Shown in pieces: positions 51,355-59,622 of a stretch of DNA of 64,000 nucleotides. This DNA is from LMUY01 sp965198895 (lineage in GTDB: Bacteria; Pseudomonadota; Alphaproteobacteria; Acetobacterales; Acetobacteraceae). The number at the start of each line of letters is the position of its first letter. Within the stretch, counting starts at the first letter, position 1. A model generated the notes under the pieces. The model ran no database searches, had not been told where the DNA came from, and saw only the letters and a program-made list of their open reading frames with translations. The translations under genes were made by a program, and so were the position numbers. The stretch covers positions 2,976,001-3,040,000 of the forward strand of contig OZ240676.1 of NCBI GenBank assembly GCA_965198895.1, written 5' to 3'.

Positions 51355-51980
51355 GCGCGGCGCCCCGCATCCTCGCTCTGGACGCGTCCGGGGCGACCTG
51401 GTCGGCGGCGCTGATGCACGGCGAGACCTGCCTGGCCGAGCGGCACGGCGGCGACAGCCGCACCGCCACCGCCGCCTTGCCGGCCGAGGTGCAGACACTG
51501 CTCGCCGGCGATCCGATCGATGCGGTTGCAGTTACGGTCGGCCCCGGCAGCTTCACCGGGTTGCGCGGCGCTTTGGCCTTCGCCCATGGCCTGGCGCTTG
51601 GCGGCGGCGTTCCCGTGATCGGCGTGACGGTGGCGGAGGCACTGATCGAGGACGATGCCACCGGTTGGCCCGGCGAGGTCTGGGTGGCGCTGGATCCGCG
51701 CCGGCCCGGCCGGGTGTTCCTGGGCCGCGACGGCGGGATGGAGGCGGCGACGCTGGACGCGCTGCCGCTGCCGTCCGCACCCGTTCTGGTCCTCGGCGAC
51801 GCCGCTCGCCCGGTCTGTGCCGCCCTGAGCGCCGCCGGGGCCGATGTGCGCGAAGGCACCGCCCCGTCGGTGCGCGCAGCCGCCGTCGGCCGGGTAGCGC
51901 TGCGCCGGCTGGCAGGCGAACTCGCCCCGTGCCTGGCGCAACCGATGTATGTCGAACCGCCCGCCGCCCGGCTGCCGTGA
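51351..51980 (+). CDS. tsaB: tRNA threonylcarbamoyladenosine biosynthesis protein TsaB
   Basis: 209 residues. Conserved parts are SAAPRILALDASGATWSAAL (ASKHA phosphate 1), TVGPGSFTGLRGALAFAHGLA and LDPRRPGRVF. TsaB scaffolds TsaD in making t6A37 in ANN-decoding tRNAs. No ATG, GTG or TTG in frame lies between 51240 and the conserved strand; the first ATG (51414) would delete the whole nucleotide-binding strand. I therefore propose CTG at 51351, which overlaps the rutE stop as CTGA. A sequencing error or another rare start is possible. Confidence 0.85.
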   Translation: MSAAPRILALDASGATWSAALMHGETCLAERHGGDSRTATAALPAEVQTLLAGDPIDAVAVTVGPGSFTGLRGALAFAHGLALGGGVPVIGVTVAEALIEDDATGWPGEVWVALDPRRPGRVFLGRDGGMEAATLDALPLPSAPVLVLGDAARPVCAALSAAGADVREGTAPSVRAAAVGRVALRRLAGELAPCLAQPMYVEPPAARLP

Positions 51981-52399
51981 TCGCGGCGACTCCGCTGCAT
52001 GCCCCCGTGCTGGCCGCGATCCATGAGGCAGCCTTCCCCCCGGGCGAGCGATGGGATGCGCCGGCATTCGCCACCCTGCTGCAGACACCGGGTGCCAGCG
52101 CGCTGCTGGACGAGCGCGGCGGCTTCCTGCTGACCCGGCACGCCGGTGGCGAGGCCGAGTTGCTGACGATTGCGGTCGAGCCCGGCTTGCGGCGCCAGGG
52201 TGTTGGCCGGTCGCTGTTGGCGGCGGCGCTCGCGGCGTGCGAAGGCCCGATGTTCCTCGAGGTCGCCAGCGACAACGCGGCTGCTGTCGCCCTCTATCGA
52301 TCCCTCGGTTTCGTGGGCTGCGGCCATCGCCGCGACTATTACGGTCCCAGCCGCGACGCCCTCATCCTCCGCCACGATCCCGGTCATGCCCGGCCTTGA
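51977..52399 (+). CDS. rimI: Ribosomal-protein-alanine N-acetyltransferase
   Basis: 140 residues, GNAT fold. Acetyl-CoA motif LRRQGVGRSLLAAALAACE and LEVASDNAAAVALYRSLGF are typical of RimI, which acetylates S18. The GTG start overlaps the tsaB TGA (GTGA). tsaB-rimI order is common in bacteria. The last residues (DPGHARP) are encoded by repeat DNA, as in the VOC gene at 24382. Confidence 0.9.
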   Translation: MIAATPLHAPVLAAIHEAAFPPGERWDAPAFATLLQTPGASALLDERGGFLLTRHAGGEAELLTIAVEPGLRRQGVGRSLLAAALAACEGPMFLEVASDNAAAVALYRSLGFVGCGHRRDYYGPSRDALILRHDPGHARP

Positions 52400-52620
52400 G
52401 CCAGTTCTTCCACACTCCGAGTAGGAGCACCGTCATGCCAAGGCTTGACCTTGGTATCCACGGGGTAGGGCTGGTGGCGTCAGCCGAAATCTGACACGAC
52501 CGTATGCGACACGGCGGGGCCGGTGGCTGCGGGACGCCGTGGATACCAGGGTCAAGCCCTGGCAAGACGCTTGAGTGGGTGAACCGGACAGCAGTGAATC
52601 ACGCCCGGGCATGACCGTGG
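52378..52620. repeat. Composite extragenic repeat block
   Basis: CCCGGTCATGCCCGGCCTTGA forms the rimI 3' end. GTCATGCCAAGGCTTGACCT (from 52433) faces the inverted CCAGGGTCAAGCCCTGGCAAG (52546-52566), and a CCCGGGCATGACCG follows at 52604-52617. It is the same family as 24311-24400 and 57945-57980. This roughly 230-nt gap holds no gene. Confidence 0.7.
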
Positions 52621-52631
52621 ACGCGCACGAA

Positions 52632-52853
52632 CTAGCGGCGGCGGATCACCACGAGTGTTGTGCCGTCGGTTGCGTCTTCCACGGACACCACCGTGTGACC
52701 CTGTTCGGCGGCGGTCCTGGGCACGTTCTCCCGCGGTTCGCTGCCCCGCAGGCGGATGTGGAGCAGTTCGCCGGACGCAAGCCGGTCCAACGCCAAACGT
52801 GTGTGCACGAAGGTCATCGGACAAAGCTCAGACGTTATATCCAACTCAGCCAC
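52632..52853 (-). CDS. tusA: TusA-like sulfur-carrier protein
   Basis: 73 residues from GTG 52853: VAELDITSELCPMTFVHTRL, then ALDRLASGELLHIRLRGSEP. The conserved CPxxx Cys (ELCPMTF) accepts sulfane sulfur. TusA relays sulfur from IscS to tRNA thiolation and other uses. GGAAGA lies 8 nt before the start. It is divergent from mucR with 104 nt between. Confidence 0.85.
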   Translation of the reverse strand: MAELDITSELCPMTFVHTRLALDRLASGELLHIRLRGSEPRENVPRTAAEQGHTVVSVEDATDGTTLVVIRRR

Positions 52854-52957
52854 TACAATATTCTTCCGAACTAACGATGAAGAGACCGCCGTGTGGTTGC
52901 GAATCAGCTGCAACTTCCGGTATATCCCCGCGCCTATGTGGCGTGAGGAGTGTGGCC

Positions 52958-53371
52958 GTGGCTGACGAGTCTTCCGCGAACGAGATCTTGGCCCTTACGG
53001 CCCAAATAGTTTCGGCGCATGTGAAGTCCAATTCCGTGCCGCTCGACGCACTCCCTGAGCTGATCCGGGACGTGCATCGCGCCGTGTCGACCCTTGGCGC
53101 CGCCGCGCCACCCCCGCCGGAGCGCCCGCAGCCTGCGGTGCCGGTGAAGAAGTCGGTTTTCCCAGACTATATTGTCTGCCTGGAAGACGGCAAGAAGCTG
53201 AAGATGCTCAAGCGCCACCTGATGAGCGCCTACAGCTTGACCCCGGACCAGTATCGGGAGCGTTGGGGCTTGTCGTCGGATTACCCGATGGTCGCCCCCA
53301 ACTATGCTCAGCACCGCTCGACGCTGGCGAAAAAGATTGGCCTGGGAACCGGCGGCCGCGGCGCCGGATAG
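52958..53371 (+). CDS. MucR/Ros-family zinc-finger transcriptional regulator
   Basis: 137 residues. The Ros/MucR zinc-binding core is YIVCLEDGKKLKMLKRHLMS, followed by the YSLTPDQYRERWGLSSDYPM helix-rich tail, the standard MucR C-terminus. An acidic Ala/Pro-rich N-terminus may aid oligomerisation. MucR proteins are H-NS-like silencers in alphaproteobacteria that bind AT-rich DNA. The start is GTG 52958 with GAGGAG 7 nt upstream. The upstream 100 nt, shared with tusA, are the most AT-rich of the area and a likely self-regulation site. Confidence 0.93.
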   Translation: MADESSANEILALTAQIVSAHVKSNSVPLDALPELIRDVHRAVSTLGAAAPPPPERPQPAVPVKKSVFPDYIVCLEDGKKLKMLKRHLMSAYSLTPDQYRERWGLSSDYPMVAPNYAQHRSTLAKKIGLGTGGRGAG

Positions 53372-53473
53372 ACCCGGCGGCGCCTGAAGGGGGAGGCGCA
53401 GATTCGACAGGACCTCCCGCTATCGGCTACGCCATGGGTGGTACACACGTGGCCAGGGAACTGCCAAGGACCG

Positions 53474-53992
53474 ATGGATTCGCCCATCCCACCGCGCCCG
53501 GAGCCGCAGGACCAGACGCGGATCGAGCGGCTCTGCGTCGAGCGTGGCCTGAAGATGACGGGCCAGCGCCGGGTCATTGCGCGCGTGCTGTCCGAGTCGG
53601 AGGACCATCCGGACGTCGAGGAACTGTACCGCCGCGCCGCCGCGCTGGACGGCCGTATCTCCATCGCCACGGTCTATCGGACCGTGCGGCTGCTGGAGGA
53701 GAAGGGCATTCTCGCCCGGCGTGACTTCGGCGGCGGGCGCGCCCGTTACGAGCCGACTGCGCACGGGCGCCACTACCATCTGATCGACGTCGAGACCGGC
53801 AAGGTCATCGAGTTCGAGGATGCCGAGCACGAGCGCCTGATGCAGACGATCGCCGCGCGCCTTGGCTTCGACCTGGTGTCGCATCGGCTGGAGCTGTTCG
53901 GCAGCCGCCGCGTGGCAAAGCCGGCAGCTGTTGCGAAGCCCGCATCGGATGCGGCCACGCCGCCGCAAAGCCCGAGAGCCGCGCACCGGTGA
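53474..53992 (+). CDS. fur: Fur-family metalloregulator (Mur/Fur without the Cys motif)
   Basis: 172 residues. Winged helix GLKMTGQRRVIARVLSESED, then the metal-site core RISIATVYRTVRLLEEKG and HGRHYHLIDVETGKVIEFED, with His/Asp/Glu ligands but no CxxC pair. That absence is typical of the alphaproteobacterial Mur/Fur type, which responds to Mn or Fe. The C-terminus is Ala/Pro-rich. It overlaps olsB by 4 nt (GTGA). Confidence 0.9.
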   Translation: MDSPIPPRPEPQDQTRIERLCVERGLKMTGQRRVIARVLSESEDHPDVEELYRRAAALDGRISIATVYRTVRLLEEKGILARRDFGGGRARYEPTAHGRHYHLIDVETGKVIEFEDAEHERLMQTIAARLGFDLVSHRLELFGSRRVAKPAAVAKPASDAATPPQSPRAAHR

Positions 53993-54843
53993 CGATCAAC
54001 CGGCCCGATCTCGCCGTCCTGCCGCGGGAACTGGCACCGAGGCTGTTATCCGAGCGGCCGCGTTTCGGCGAGTTGCGGGCGGGCAATCTGGGACTCCGGA
54101 TCGCCGCCACCCCCGGCGAGGTCGATGCCCTGCAGGCGCTGCGCTACCGGGTGTTCTACGACGAGATGGGGGCCGCGCCGGACGAAGCCGCGCTTGTCTC
54201 CCGCCGCGACACCGACAAGTTCGACAGCGTCGCCGACCACCTGATCGTCGTCGACCATGCGCTGGGCGACGGGCCGGAGGGTGTGGTCGGCACCTACCGT
54301 ATGATGCAGCGGGAAGGGGCGGCTGCGGTCGGGCGCTTCTATTCCGCCGACGAATACGACATCTCGCCGCTGCTGAGCTTCCCGGGCCGGGTGTTGGAAC
54401 TGGGGCGCTCCTGCGTCGATTTGCGCTATCGCGGCCGGGCGGTGATGCAACTGCTGTGGCGCGGCATCGCGGCGTATGTGTTTGCGCACGAGATCGACCT
54501 GATGTTCGGCTGCGCCAGCCTGGCCGGCACCGACCCGGAGGCGATCGCCGCGGAGCTGACCTATCTGCACCACAACCACCTGGCCCCCCCGGCACTTCGC
54601 CCGCGCGCCTTGCCGGGCCGCTATGTGGACATGCGCCGCCTACCGCCGGGCGAGGTCGACTCGCGGCGCGTGCTGATGAGCCTGCCGCCGCTGATCAAGG
54701 GCTACCTGCGCCTGGGCGGCATGATCGGCGATGGTGCGGTGATCGACAGCCAGTTCAACACGACGGACGTGGCGATCGTGGTGAAGACCGACCTGGTGAC
54801 CGATAAATACATCGACCACTACAAGCGCCAACTCCGAGACTGA
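53989..54843 (+). CDS. olsB: Ornithine-acyl-ACP N-acyltransferase
   Basis: 284 residues of the GNAT-like hemolysin/OlsB family. LQALRYRVFYDEMGAAPDEA, YRMMQREGA, LELGRSCVDLRYRGRAVMQLLW and the C-terminal PPLIKGYLRLGGMIGDGAVID match OlsB. It makes lyso-ornithine lipid from ornithine and 3-hydroxyacyl-ACP. No olsA is next to it. Coupling to Fur suggests metal- or iron-linked control of ornithine lipid, an inference. Confidence 0.85.
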   Translation: MTINRPDLAVLPRELAPRLLSERPRFGELRAGNLGLRIAATPGEVDALQALRYRVFYDEMGAAPDEAALVSRRDTDKFDSVADHLIVVDHALGDGPEGVVGTYRMMQREGAAAVGRFYSADEYDISPLLSFPGRVLELGRSCVDLRYRGRAVMQLLWRGIAAYVFAHEIDLMFGCASLAGTDPEAIAAELTYLHHNHLAPPALRPRALPGRYVDMRRLPPGEVDSRRVLMSLPPLIKGYLRLGGMIGDGAVIDSQFNTTDVAIVVKTDLVTDKYIDHYKRQLRD

Positions 54844-54846
54844 TCA

Positions 54847-55782
54847 GTGTCCCAGTTCAACGTCGTGATGACTGCGCCGCGCCTCGCCGGCCCCGCAGTG
54901 GCGGTGCTTGAGGCAGCCGGTTGCGCCATCCACTACATGCCGCCCTATCCCTCCGCCGCCGACGTGGCGGCGCTGTGCGGCCAGGTCCGGGCGGATGCGG
55001 TGCTGTCGCGCCAAGGCCCGGTGATGGAAGCGGCGATGGTGGCCTCCCCCCGGTTGCGGGTGATCGCACGCCACGGGGTCGGCGTGGACGACGTGGACCT
55101 GGCCGCGGCCGCCGCCCGCGGGATCGTCGTCACCCGTGCGCCCGGGTCGAACACGGCGGGCGTCGCGGAGCACACGATGGCGATGATCCTCGCCTTGGCC
55201 AAGCAGTTCCGCCCGATCGGCGCCCACCTGGCCGCCGGGCATTGGCGCGAGGGCACCCCCCCGGTGCGCGACATCGCCGGCATGCGGCTCAGCCTGGTGG
55301 GCTTCGGCGCGATCGGGCAGGCGGTGGCCAAGCTGGCCGATGCGTTCGGCATGGACGTGGCGCATTGCCGCCGGCCCGACGGCGGGGCCCTCGCCGCCTT
55401 GCTGCCGCGGTCGGACGTGCTGTCGCTGCACTGCCCGCTGACGCCGCAAACCCGCAACCTAATCGACGCCGCCGCGCTCGCCGCCCTGCCGCCGGGCGCG
55501 TTCGTGATCAACACCGCCCGCGGCGGCCTGATCGACGAGGCGGCGCTGGCGGCGGCGCTGGATAGCGGCCACCTCGCCGGCGCGGCGCTGGACGTGTTCG
55601 ACGGCGAGCCGCCCGACGCGTCCCATCCGCTCCGCAACCATCCCTTGGCGATCGTGACGCCCCATGTCGCCGGCACCACCCCCCGTTCCATGATCGCGAT
55701 GGGCGTAATGGCGGCCGAGTGCATCGCGGCCGTGCTGACCGGCGCCCCCGTGCCGCCAGATCGAGTCGTGCAGGCAGCATGA
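54847..55782 (+). CDS. D-isomer-specific 2-hydroxyacid dehydrogenase
   Basis: 311 residues. Catalytic Arg/Glu/His are in NTARGGLIDEAAL, FDGEPP and TPHVAGTTP, and the NAD motif is GFGAIGQAVAKLADAFG. It reduces or oxidises 2-keto/2-hydroxy acids; the SerA-like type is likely. GTG start, 3 nt after the olsB stop. The stop overlaps the lnt start (ATGA). Confidence 0.9.
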   Translation: MSQFNVVMTAPRLAGPAVAVLEAAGCAIHYMPPYPSAADVAALCGQVRADAVLSRQGPVMEAAMVASPRLRVIARHGVGVDDVDLAAAAARGIVVTRAPGSNTAGVAEHTMAMILALAKQFRPIGAHLAAGHWREGTPPVRDIAGMRLSLVGFGAIGQAVAKLADAFGMDVAHCRRPDGGALAALLPRSDVLSLHCPLTPQTRNLIDAAALAALPPGAFVINTARGGLIDEAALAAALDSGHLAGAALDVFDGEPPDASHPLRNHPLAIVTPHVAGTTPRSMIAMGVMAAECIAAVLTGAPVPPDRVVQAA

Positions 55783-57305
55783 AGCGTCTCACCGCGCTGA
55801 GCGGTTGGCGGGCCGATCTGGCAGCCGCCGGCCTAGGTGCGCTCTCCGCCGCCGCACTGCCGCCGTTCTACGCCATCCCCGTGCTGCTGGTCTGCGTACC
55901 GGGCCTGCTGGCGCTGATCGACGGCACGCAGGGCTGGGCCGGGGCGCTGCGGCGCGGCTTCGTGTTCGGCACGTGCCACCACATCCTCGGCCTGTACTGG
56001 ATCACCGAGGCGATCCTGATCGAGTCGGCGCGGTATTGGTGGCTCGTGCCGCTCGCGGTGCCAGCGTTGTCGGCGCTGCTGGCCCTGTTCATCGCCGTCG
56101 CTTGCGCCGGGGCCCGCATGGCGGCGCCGGGCTGGCGGCGGGTGCTGCTGCTGGCGGGCCTGTGGGTGCTGGCGGATTTGGCGCGCCAATTCATCGGCAC
56201 CGGCTTCCCGTGGAACCCGTGGGGCAGCGTCTGGGCCATCCCCGGCCTGGCCGGCGACATCATGCTCCAGCCCGCCGCATGGATCGGCGTGCAAGGCCTG
56301 ACCCTGGTCACCATCATCCTGGCCGCGACGCCGGCACTGGGCTGGCAGGCCTGCGCCGGGGGGATTTTGGTATTGCTGGCCTGGGTCGGCTTCGGCGTGC
56401 ACCGGCTGACCCAGCCCGTCGGTGCCGCACCCGGCGTCAGCGTGGTGCTGGTGCAGGGCAACGTGCCGCAGGACGACAAGATGGACCGCACCATCGCGGC
56501 CACCATCTTCAACCGCTACCTCCGCCTGACCGAGCAGGGCGTGGCGCAGGCCAAGCTCGCGGCGCCCACCCAACCGATCGTGGTCGTCTGGCCGGAGACC
56601 GCGAGCCCCTACTGGCTGGGCCAGGACCCGACGGCGCGGGAGATGATCTGGCAGGCGAGCCGCCCGGCCGTCGCAGCCCTCGTCGGCAGCATCCGGTTCG
56701 ACGCGGCCGGCCAGCCCTACAACAGCCTGTTCGCCTTGAATGGACCGGACAGCATCGTGGCCACGTACGACAAATGGCACCTGGTGCCGTTCGGCGAGTT
56801 CCCGCCGAGCTGGATCCCGTTCTCCGTCCAGATCGTGCCGGGGCACCTCGAGTTCGGCACTGGCCCCAAGACGATCCACGTGCCGGGCCTGCCGCCGTTC
56901 GGCGCGTTCATCTGCTACGAGGCGATCTACGCTGCCGAGCTGGTGGACGAGCAGGACCGCCCGGACTGGCTGGTCAACATCACCAACGATGCCTGGTTCG
57001 GCAATTCGACCGGCCCGCGCCAGCACCTCGCCGCCGTGCGGACGCGCGCGGTGGAGGAGGGGCTGCCGGTGGTCCGCGCGGCCAATACCGGGATCACCGC
57101 GGCCTTCGACGCGCTCGGCCGCGAGCTGACCCGGCTTCCGACGCAGGTGGCGGCCGAAACAGTGGTGTCGCTGCCCGGACAGCGCGGCCGCACACCGTTC
57201 TCACGTGAGGGCCTGGCAATTCCGCTGCTGCTCGCGCTGGCATGCTGTTCGGTCGGCCTGGGCGTCGTGCGCCGCGGGGGACGGGGACGGTTCAATGCAC
57301 CGTGA
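55779..57305 (+). CDS. lnt: Apolipoprotein N-acyltransferase
   Basis: 508 residues. About six to eight N-terminal membrane helices precede a nitrilase-like periplasmic domain with the catalytic triad Glu273 (WPETASPY), Lys332 (DKWHLVPFGE) and Cys379 (ICYEAIY), and a final membrane helix. It adds the third acyl chain to lipoproteins. It is the last gene in the fur-olsB-dehydrogenase-lnt chain. The xre regulator follows. Confidence 0.96.
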   Translation: MKRLTALSGWRADLAAAGLGALSAAALPPFYAIPVLLVCVPGLLALIDGTQGWAGALRRGFVFGTCHHILGLYWITEAILIESARYWWLVPLAVPALSALLALFIAVACAGARMAAPGWRRVLLLAGLWVLADLARQFIGTGFPWNPWGSVWAIPGLAGDIMLQPAAWIGVQGLTLVTIILAATPALGWQACAGGILVLLAWVGFGVHRLTQPVGAAPGVSVVLVQGNVPQDDKMDRTIAATIFNRYLRLTEQGVAQAKLAAPTQPIVVVWPETASPYWLGQDPTAREMIWQASRPAVAALVGSIRFDAAGQPYNSLFALNGPDSIVATYDKWHLVPFGEFPPSWIPFSVQIVPGHLEFGTGPKTIHVPGLPPFGAFICYEAIYAAELVDEQDRPDWLVNITNDAWFGNSTGPRQHLAAVRTRAVEEGLPVVRAANTGITAAFDALGRELTRLPTQVAAETVVSLPGQRGRTPFSREGLAIPLLLALACCSVGLGVVRRGGRGRFNAP

Positions 57306-57373
57306 CGTTGACGCGAGACACTCTGGCGCGGAGCTTTGAAAAAAAGAGTTATCGCAAATTTGGTAAGGTCTCA

Positions 57374-57403
57374 TTGACAATTAGAGGTTGTGGCGTTTAC
57401 TTT
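57374..57403 (+). promoter_or_regulatory. Candidate promoter for xre
   Basis: A consensus -35 box TTGACA (57374-57379) lies 18 nt before TACTTT (57398-57403) in an AT-rich tract unusual for this window. The spacing suits sigma-70. The -10 match is poor, so this is tentative. The AT-rich 158-nt gap is also a plausible MucR or Xre site. Confidence 0.4.
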
Positions 57404-57463
57404 TCTTCATCGGTGCGGTTGTCCTCAGCACCCATGAATGTTGGTTAAGGAACTGAGTGACTC

Positions 57464-57904
57464 ATGGCGACCGAGACTCATGAGAGCCGTCCCAGTCCTG
57501 TCGATGTCCATGTCGGAGCGCGGATCCGTCTGCGCCGCACCTTGCTCGGCATGTCGCAGGAGCGTTTGGGCGATGCGCTGGGCCTGACTTTCCAGCAGGT
57601 CCAGAAATACGAGCGCGGCGTGAACCGCGTAGGCGCGTCGCGGCTGTTCGACCTGTCCCGTATTCTGGATGTGCCGATCAACTTCTTCTACGACAACATG
57701 CCGGACAGCATTTCCCTACCGGGCGGCTCTGCCCGCGGCGCCCCGATGGGGTTTGCAGAGGGCCAGGACGGTTTCGGCACCGACGACGCCTTGTCCAAGC
57801 GCGAGACCCTCGAACTCGTGCGGGCGTATTACCGGATCACCGACCCGAACGTCCGCAAGCGCATGTTCGACCTCATGAAGTCGATGGCCCCCGCCGAAGA
57901 CTGA
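57464..57904 (+). CDS. XRE-family transcriptional regulator
   Basis: 146 residues. HTH_3 domain VGARIRLRRTLLGMSQERLG with LTFQQVQKYERGVNRVGASRLFDLSRIL, then DVPINFFYDNMPD and the tail LVRAYYRITDPNVRKRMFDLMKSM. It belongs to the short Xre group conserved beside lnt (often lnt-xre-metK) in alphaproteobacteria. It likely regulates growth or methionine/SAM genes. There is a good promoter-like sequence upstream. Confidence 0.92.
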   Translation: MATETHESRPSPVDVHVGARIRLRRTLLGMSQERLGDALGLTFQQVQKYERGVNRVGASRLFDLSRILDVPINFFYDNMPDSISLPGGSARGAPMGFAEGQDGFGTDDALSKRETLELVRAYYRITDPNVRKRMFDLMKSMAPAED

Positions 57905-57944
57905 CACTTCCTCCTCTCCCGCACCGCTATCCGGTTGGTAAACC

Positions 57945-57980
57945 GTCTTGCCAGGGCACTCTGGCATCCACGGCGTCGGT
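57945..57980. repeat. Short copy of the GCCAGGG extragenic repeat
   Basis: CGTCTTGCCAGGGC-ACTCTGGCATCCACGGCGTC (57945-57978) is a shortened form of the repeat seen at 24311 and 52433, lacking the TTGACC centre. It lies between xre and the convergent gshB. Confidence 0.6.
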
Positions 57981-58020
57981 GTCGCTACTTGGATTGCGGA
58001 AGCAAGGCCTCAAAGAGAAT

Positions 58021-59007
58021 TTAGGTAGCTGCCCGCTTCGCCTCGATCCGCTCCCAGATCGCCGCGGCGAGGTCCGCCCCGCCGAAGCGCTTCACTTCCT
58101 GGATGCCGGTGGGCGACGTCACGTTGATTTCGGTCAGCCAGTCGCCGATCACGTCGATTCCCACGAACAACAGCCCCCGCTCGCGCAGATAGGGCCCAAT
58201 GCGGGCGCAGATCTCGCGGTCCCGCGGGGTCAGATCCACCGCCTCCGGACGGCCGCCGACATGCATGTTGGAGCGCGCCTCGCCCTCCGCCGGCACGCGG
58301 TTGATCGCGCCCAGGGGCTCGCCGTCGATCAGGATCACCCGCTTGTCGCCGCGGCGCACCGCCGGCTCGTAGCGCTGGATCATCAGCGGCTCGCGCGACC
58401 GGGCCCAGTGCATTTCCAGCAGCGAGGCCAGGTTCTCGTCGTCCTGCTTGATGCGGAACACGCCAGCGCCGCCGTTGCCGAACAGCGGCTTGACGATGAT
58501 GTCCTTGTGCTCGGCGCGGAAGGCGCGGATCGCGTTGGTGTCCCAGGTGATCAGCGTCGGCGGCATCAGCTCGGGGAAGTGCGTGACCAGCAGCTTCTCC
58601 GGCGCGTCGCGCACGCTCGCCGGGTCGTTTACCACCAGCGTCTTGGGGTGGATGTGCTCCAGCATGTGGGTGGCAGTGATGTACGCCATGTCGAACGGCG
58701 GATCCTGCCGCATCAGCACCACGTCCATGGTGCCGAGGTCGATGCGGGTCGCCTTGCCGAATACGTAGTGGCCGCCCTGCACCCGGTCCACCTTGATCGG
58801 CCGCACCACCGCGGTCAGACGTTCGCCTCGGCCCCGTTCGCCCGGCACGAGCTTGCCCTCCTGCAGGCTCATGTCGCGCACGTCGTAGTGCCACAAAGCG
58901 TGTCCGCGGTGCTGCGCCTCCATCATCAGGGCGAAGGTGGAGTCGGCGTCGATGTTGATGTGCTCGATCGGGTCCATCTGGACGGCGACCTTCAACGGGC
59001 TGGGCAT
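58021..59007 (-). CDS. gshB: Glutathione synthase
   Basis: 328 residues, ATP-grasp. VAVQMDPIEHINIDADSTFALM, MRQDPPFDMAYITATHMLE, IVKPLFGNGGAGVFRI (ATP loop), NRVPAEGEARSNMHVGG and FVGIDVIGDWLTEINVTSPTG are complete. It joins gamma-Glu-Cys and Gly to give GSH. The start MPSPLKVAV at 59007 matches family starts; the long open frame to 59088 is not needed. It supports the GST, gloB and peroxiredoxin genes in the window. Confidence 0.96.
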   Translation of the reverse strand: MPSPLKVAVQMDPIEHINIDADSTFALMMEAQHRGHALWHYDVRDMSLQEGKLVPGERGRGERLTAVVRPIKVDRVQGGHYVFGKATRIDLGTMDVVLMRQDPPFDMAYITATHMLEHIHPKTLVVNDPASVRDAPEKLLVTHFPELMPPTLITWDTNAIRAFRAEHKDIIVKPLFGNGGAGVFRIKQDDENLASLLEMHWARSREPLMIQRYEPAVRRGDKRVILIDGEPLGAINRVPAEGEARSNMHVGGRPEAVDLTPRDREICARIGPYLRERGLLFVGIDVIGDWLTEINVTSPTGIQEVKRFGGADLAAAIWERIEAKRAAT

Positions 59008-59121
59008 GGCGCGTTCCGCAGGATGTTTGGACGCAACAGGTAGCAGATCGGCGCGCCGAGGGAACGGCCCCCTGCCAGAACCGTTCATGCTGCACGGCTA
59101 CAACAAAATGAGGACGACGCT

Positions 59122-59592
59122 ATGAGACTGACCCTAGCTGCCGTGGCCTTGGTCGCGGCTAGCGGTGTGGCGCTGGCGCAAGGCACCACCACGACGACAC
59201 CGACGACACCCGGCACGACGGCCGCGCCCTCCAGCACGACCGCGCCGGGCACCAGCCCGGTGACACCGCCGATGGCATCGTCGATGGCGCCCCCGGCGGC
59301 GCCTGGCTCGCAGACCCCGGGCGCTACGATGAACACCACGACGGCCACCACCGCCCGGAATCCGAGCGCGGTGCAGACCACCAATACCGCGCACCGCACC
59401 GCCGCGGCACCGGTTCCGGGGCGCAATAGCTTCACCATGCGGCAGGCCGCCGGGCGGATCGCGAAAGCCGGCTACACCAAGGTGACCGGCCTGAAGAAGG
59501 ACAACCAGGGCATCTGGCGCGGCCAGGCCGACAAGGATGGCAACCCGGTGTCCGTCTCGCTCGACTACCAGGGCAACGTCACCGGCCAATAA
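59122..59592 (+). CDS. Secreted Thr/Pro/Ala-rich protein with PepSY-like tail
   Basis: 156 residues. A signal peptide (RLTLAAVALVAASGVALA) is followed by a disordered Thr/Pro/Ser/Ala linker of about 80 residues. The C-terminal folded part (SFTMRQAAGRIAKAGYTKVTG, GIWRGQADKDGNPVSVSLDYQGNV) looks like a PepSY-type domain that binds proteins or inhibits proteases. TGAGGA lies 7 nt before the ATG. The substrate or partner is unknown. Confidence 0.7.
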   Translation: MRLTLAAVALVAASGVALAQGTTTTTPTTPGTTAAPSSTTAPGTSPVTPPMASSMAPPAAPGSQTPGATMNTTTATTARNPSAVQTTNTAHRTAAAPVPGRNSFTMRQAAGRIAKAGYTKVTGLKKDNQGIWRGQADKDGNPVSVSLDYQGNVTGQ

Positions 59593-59622
59593 GCCGACCA
59601 AAACTCAATCAGGAGAACGACC

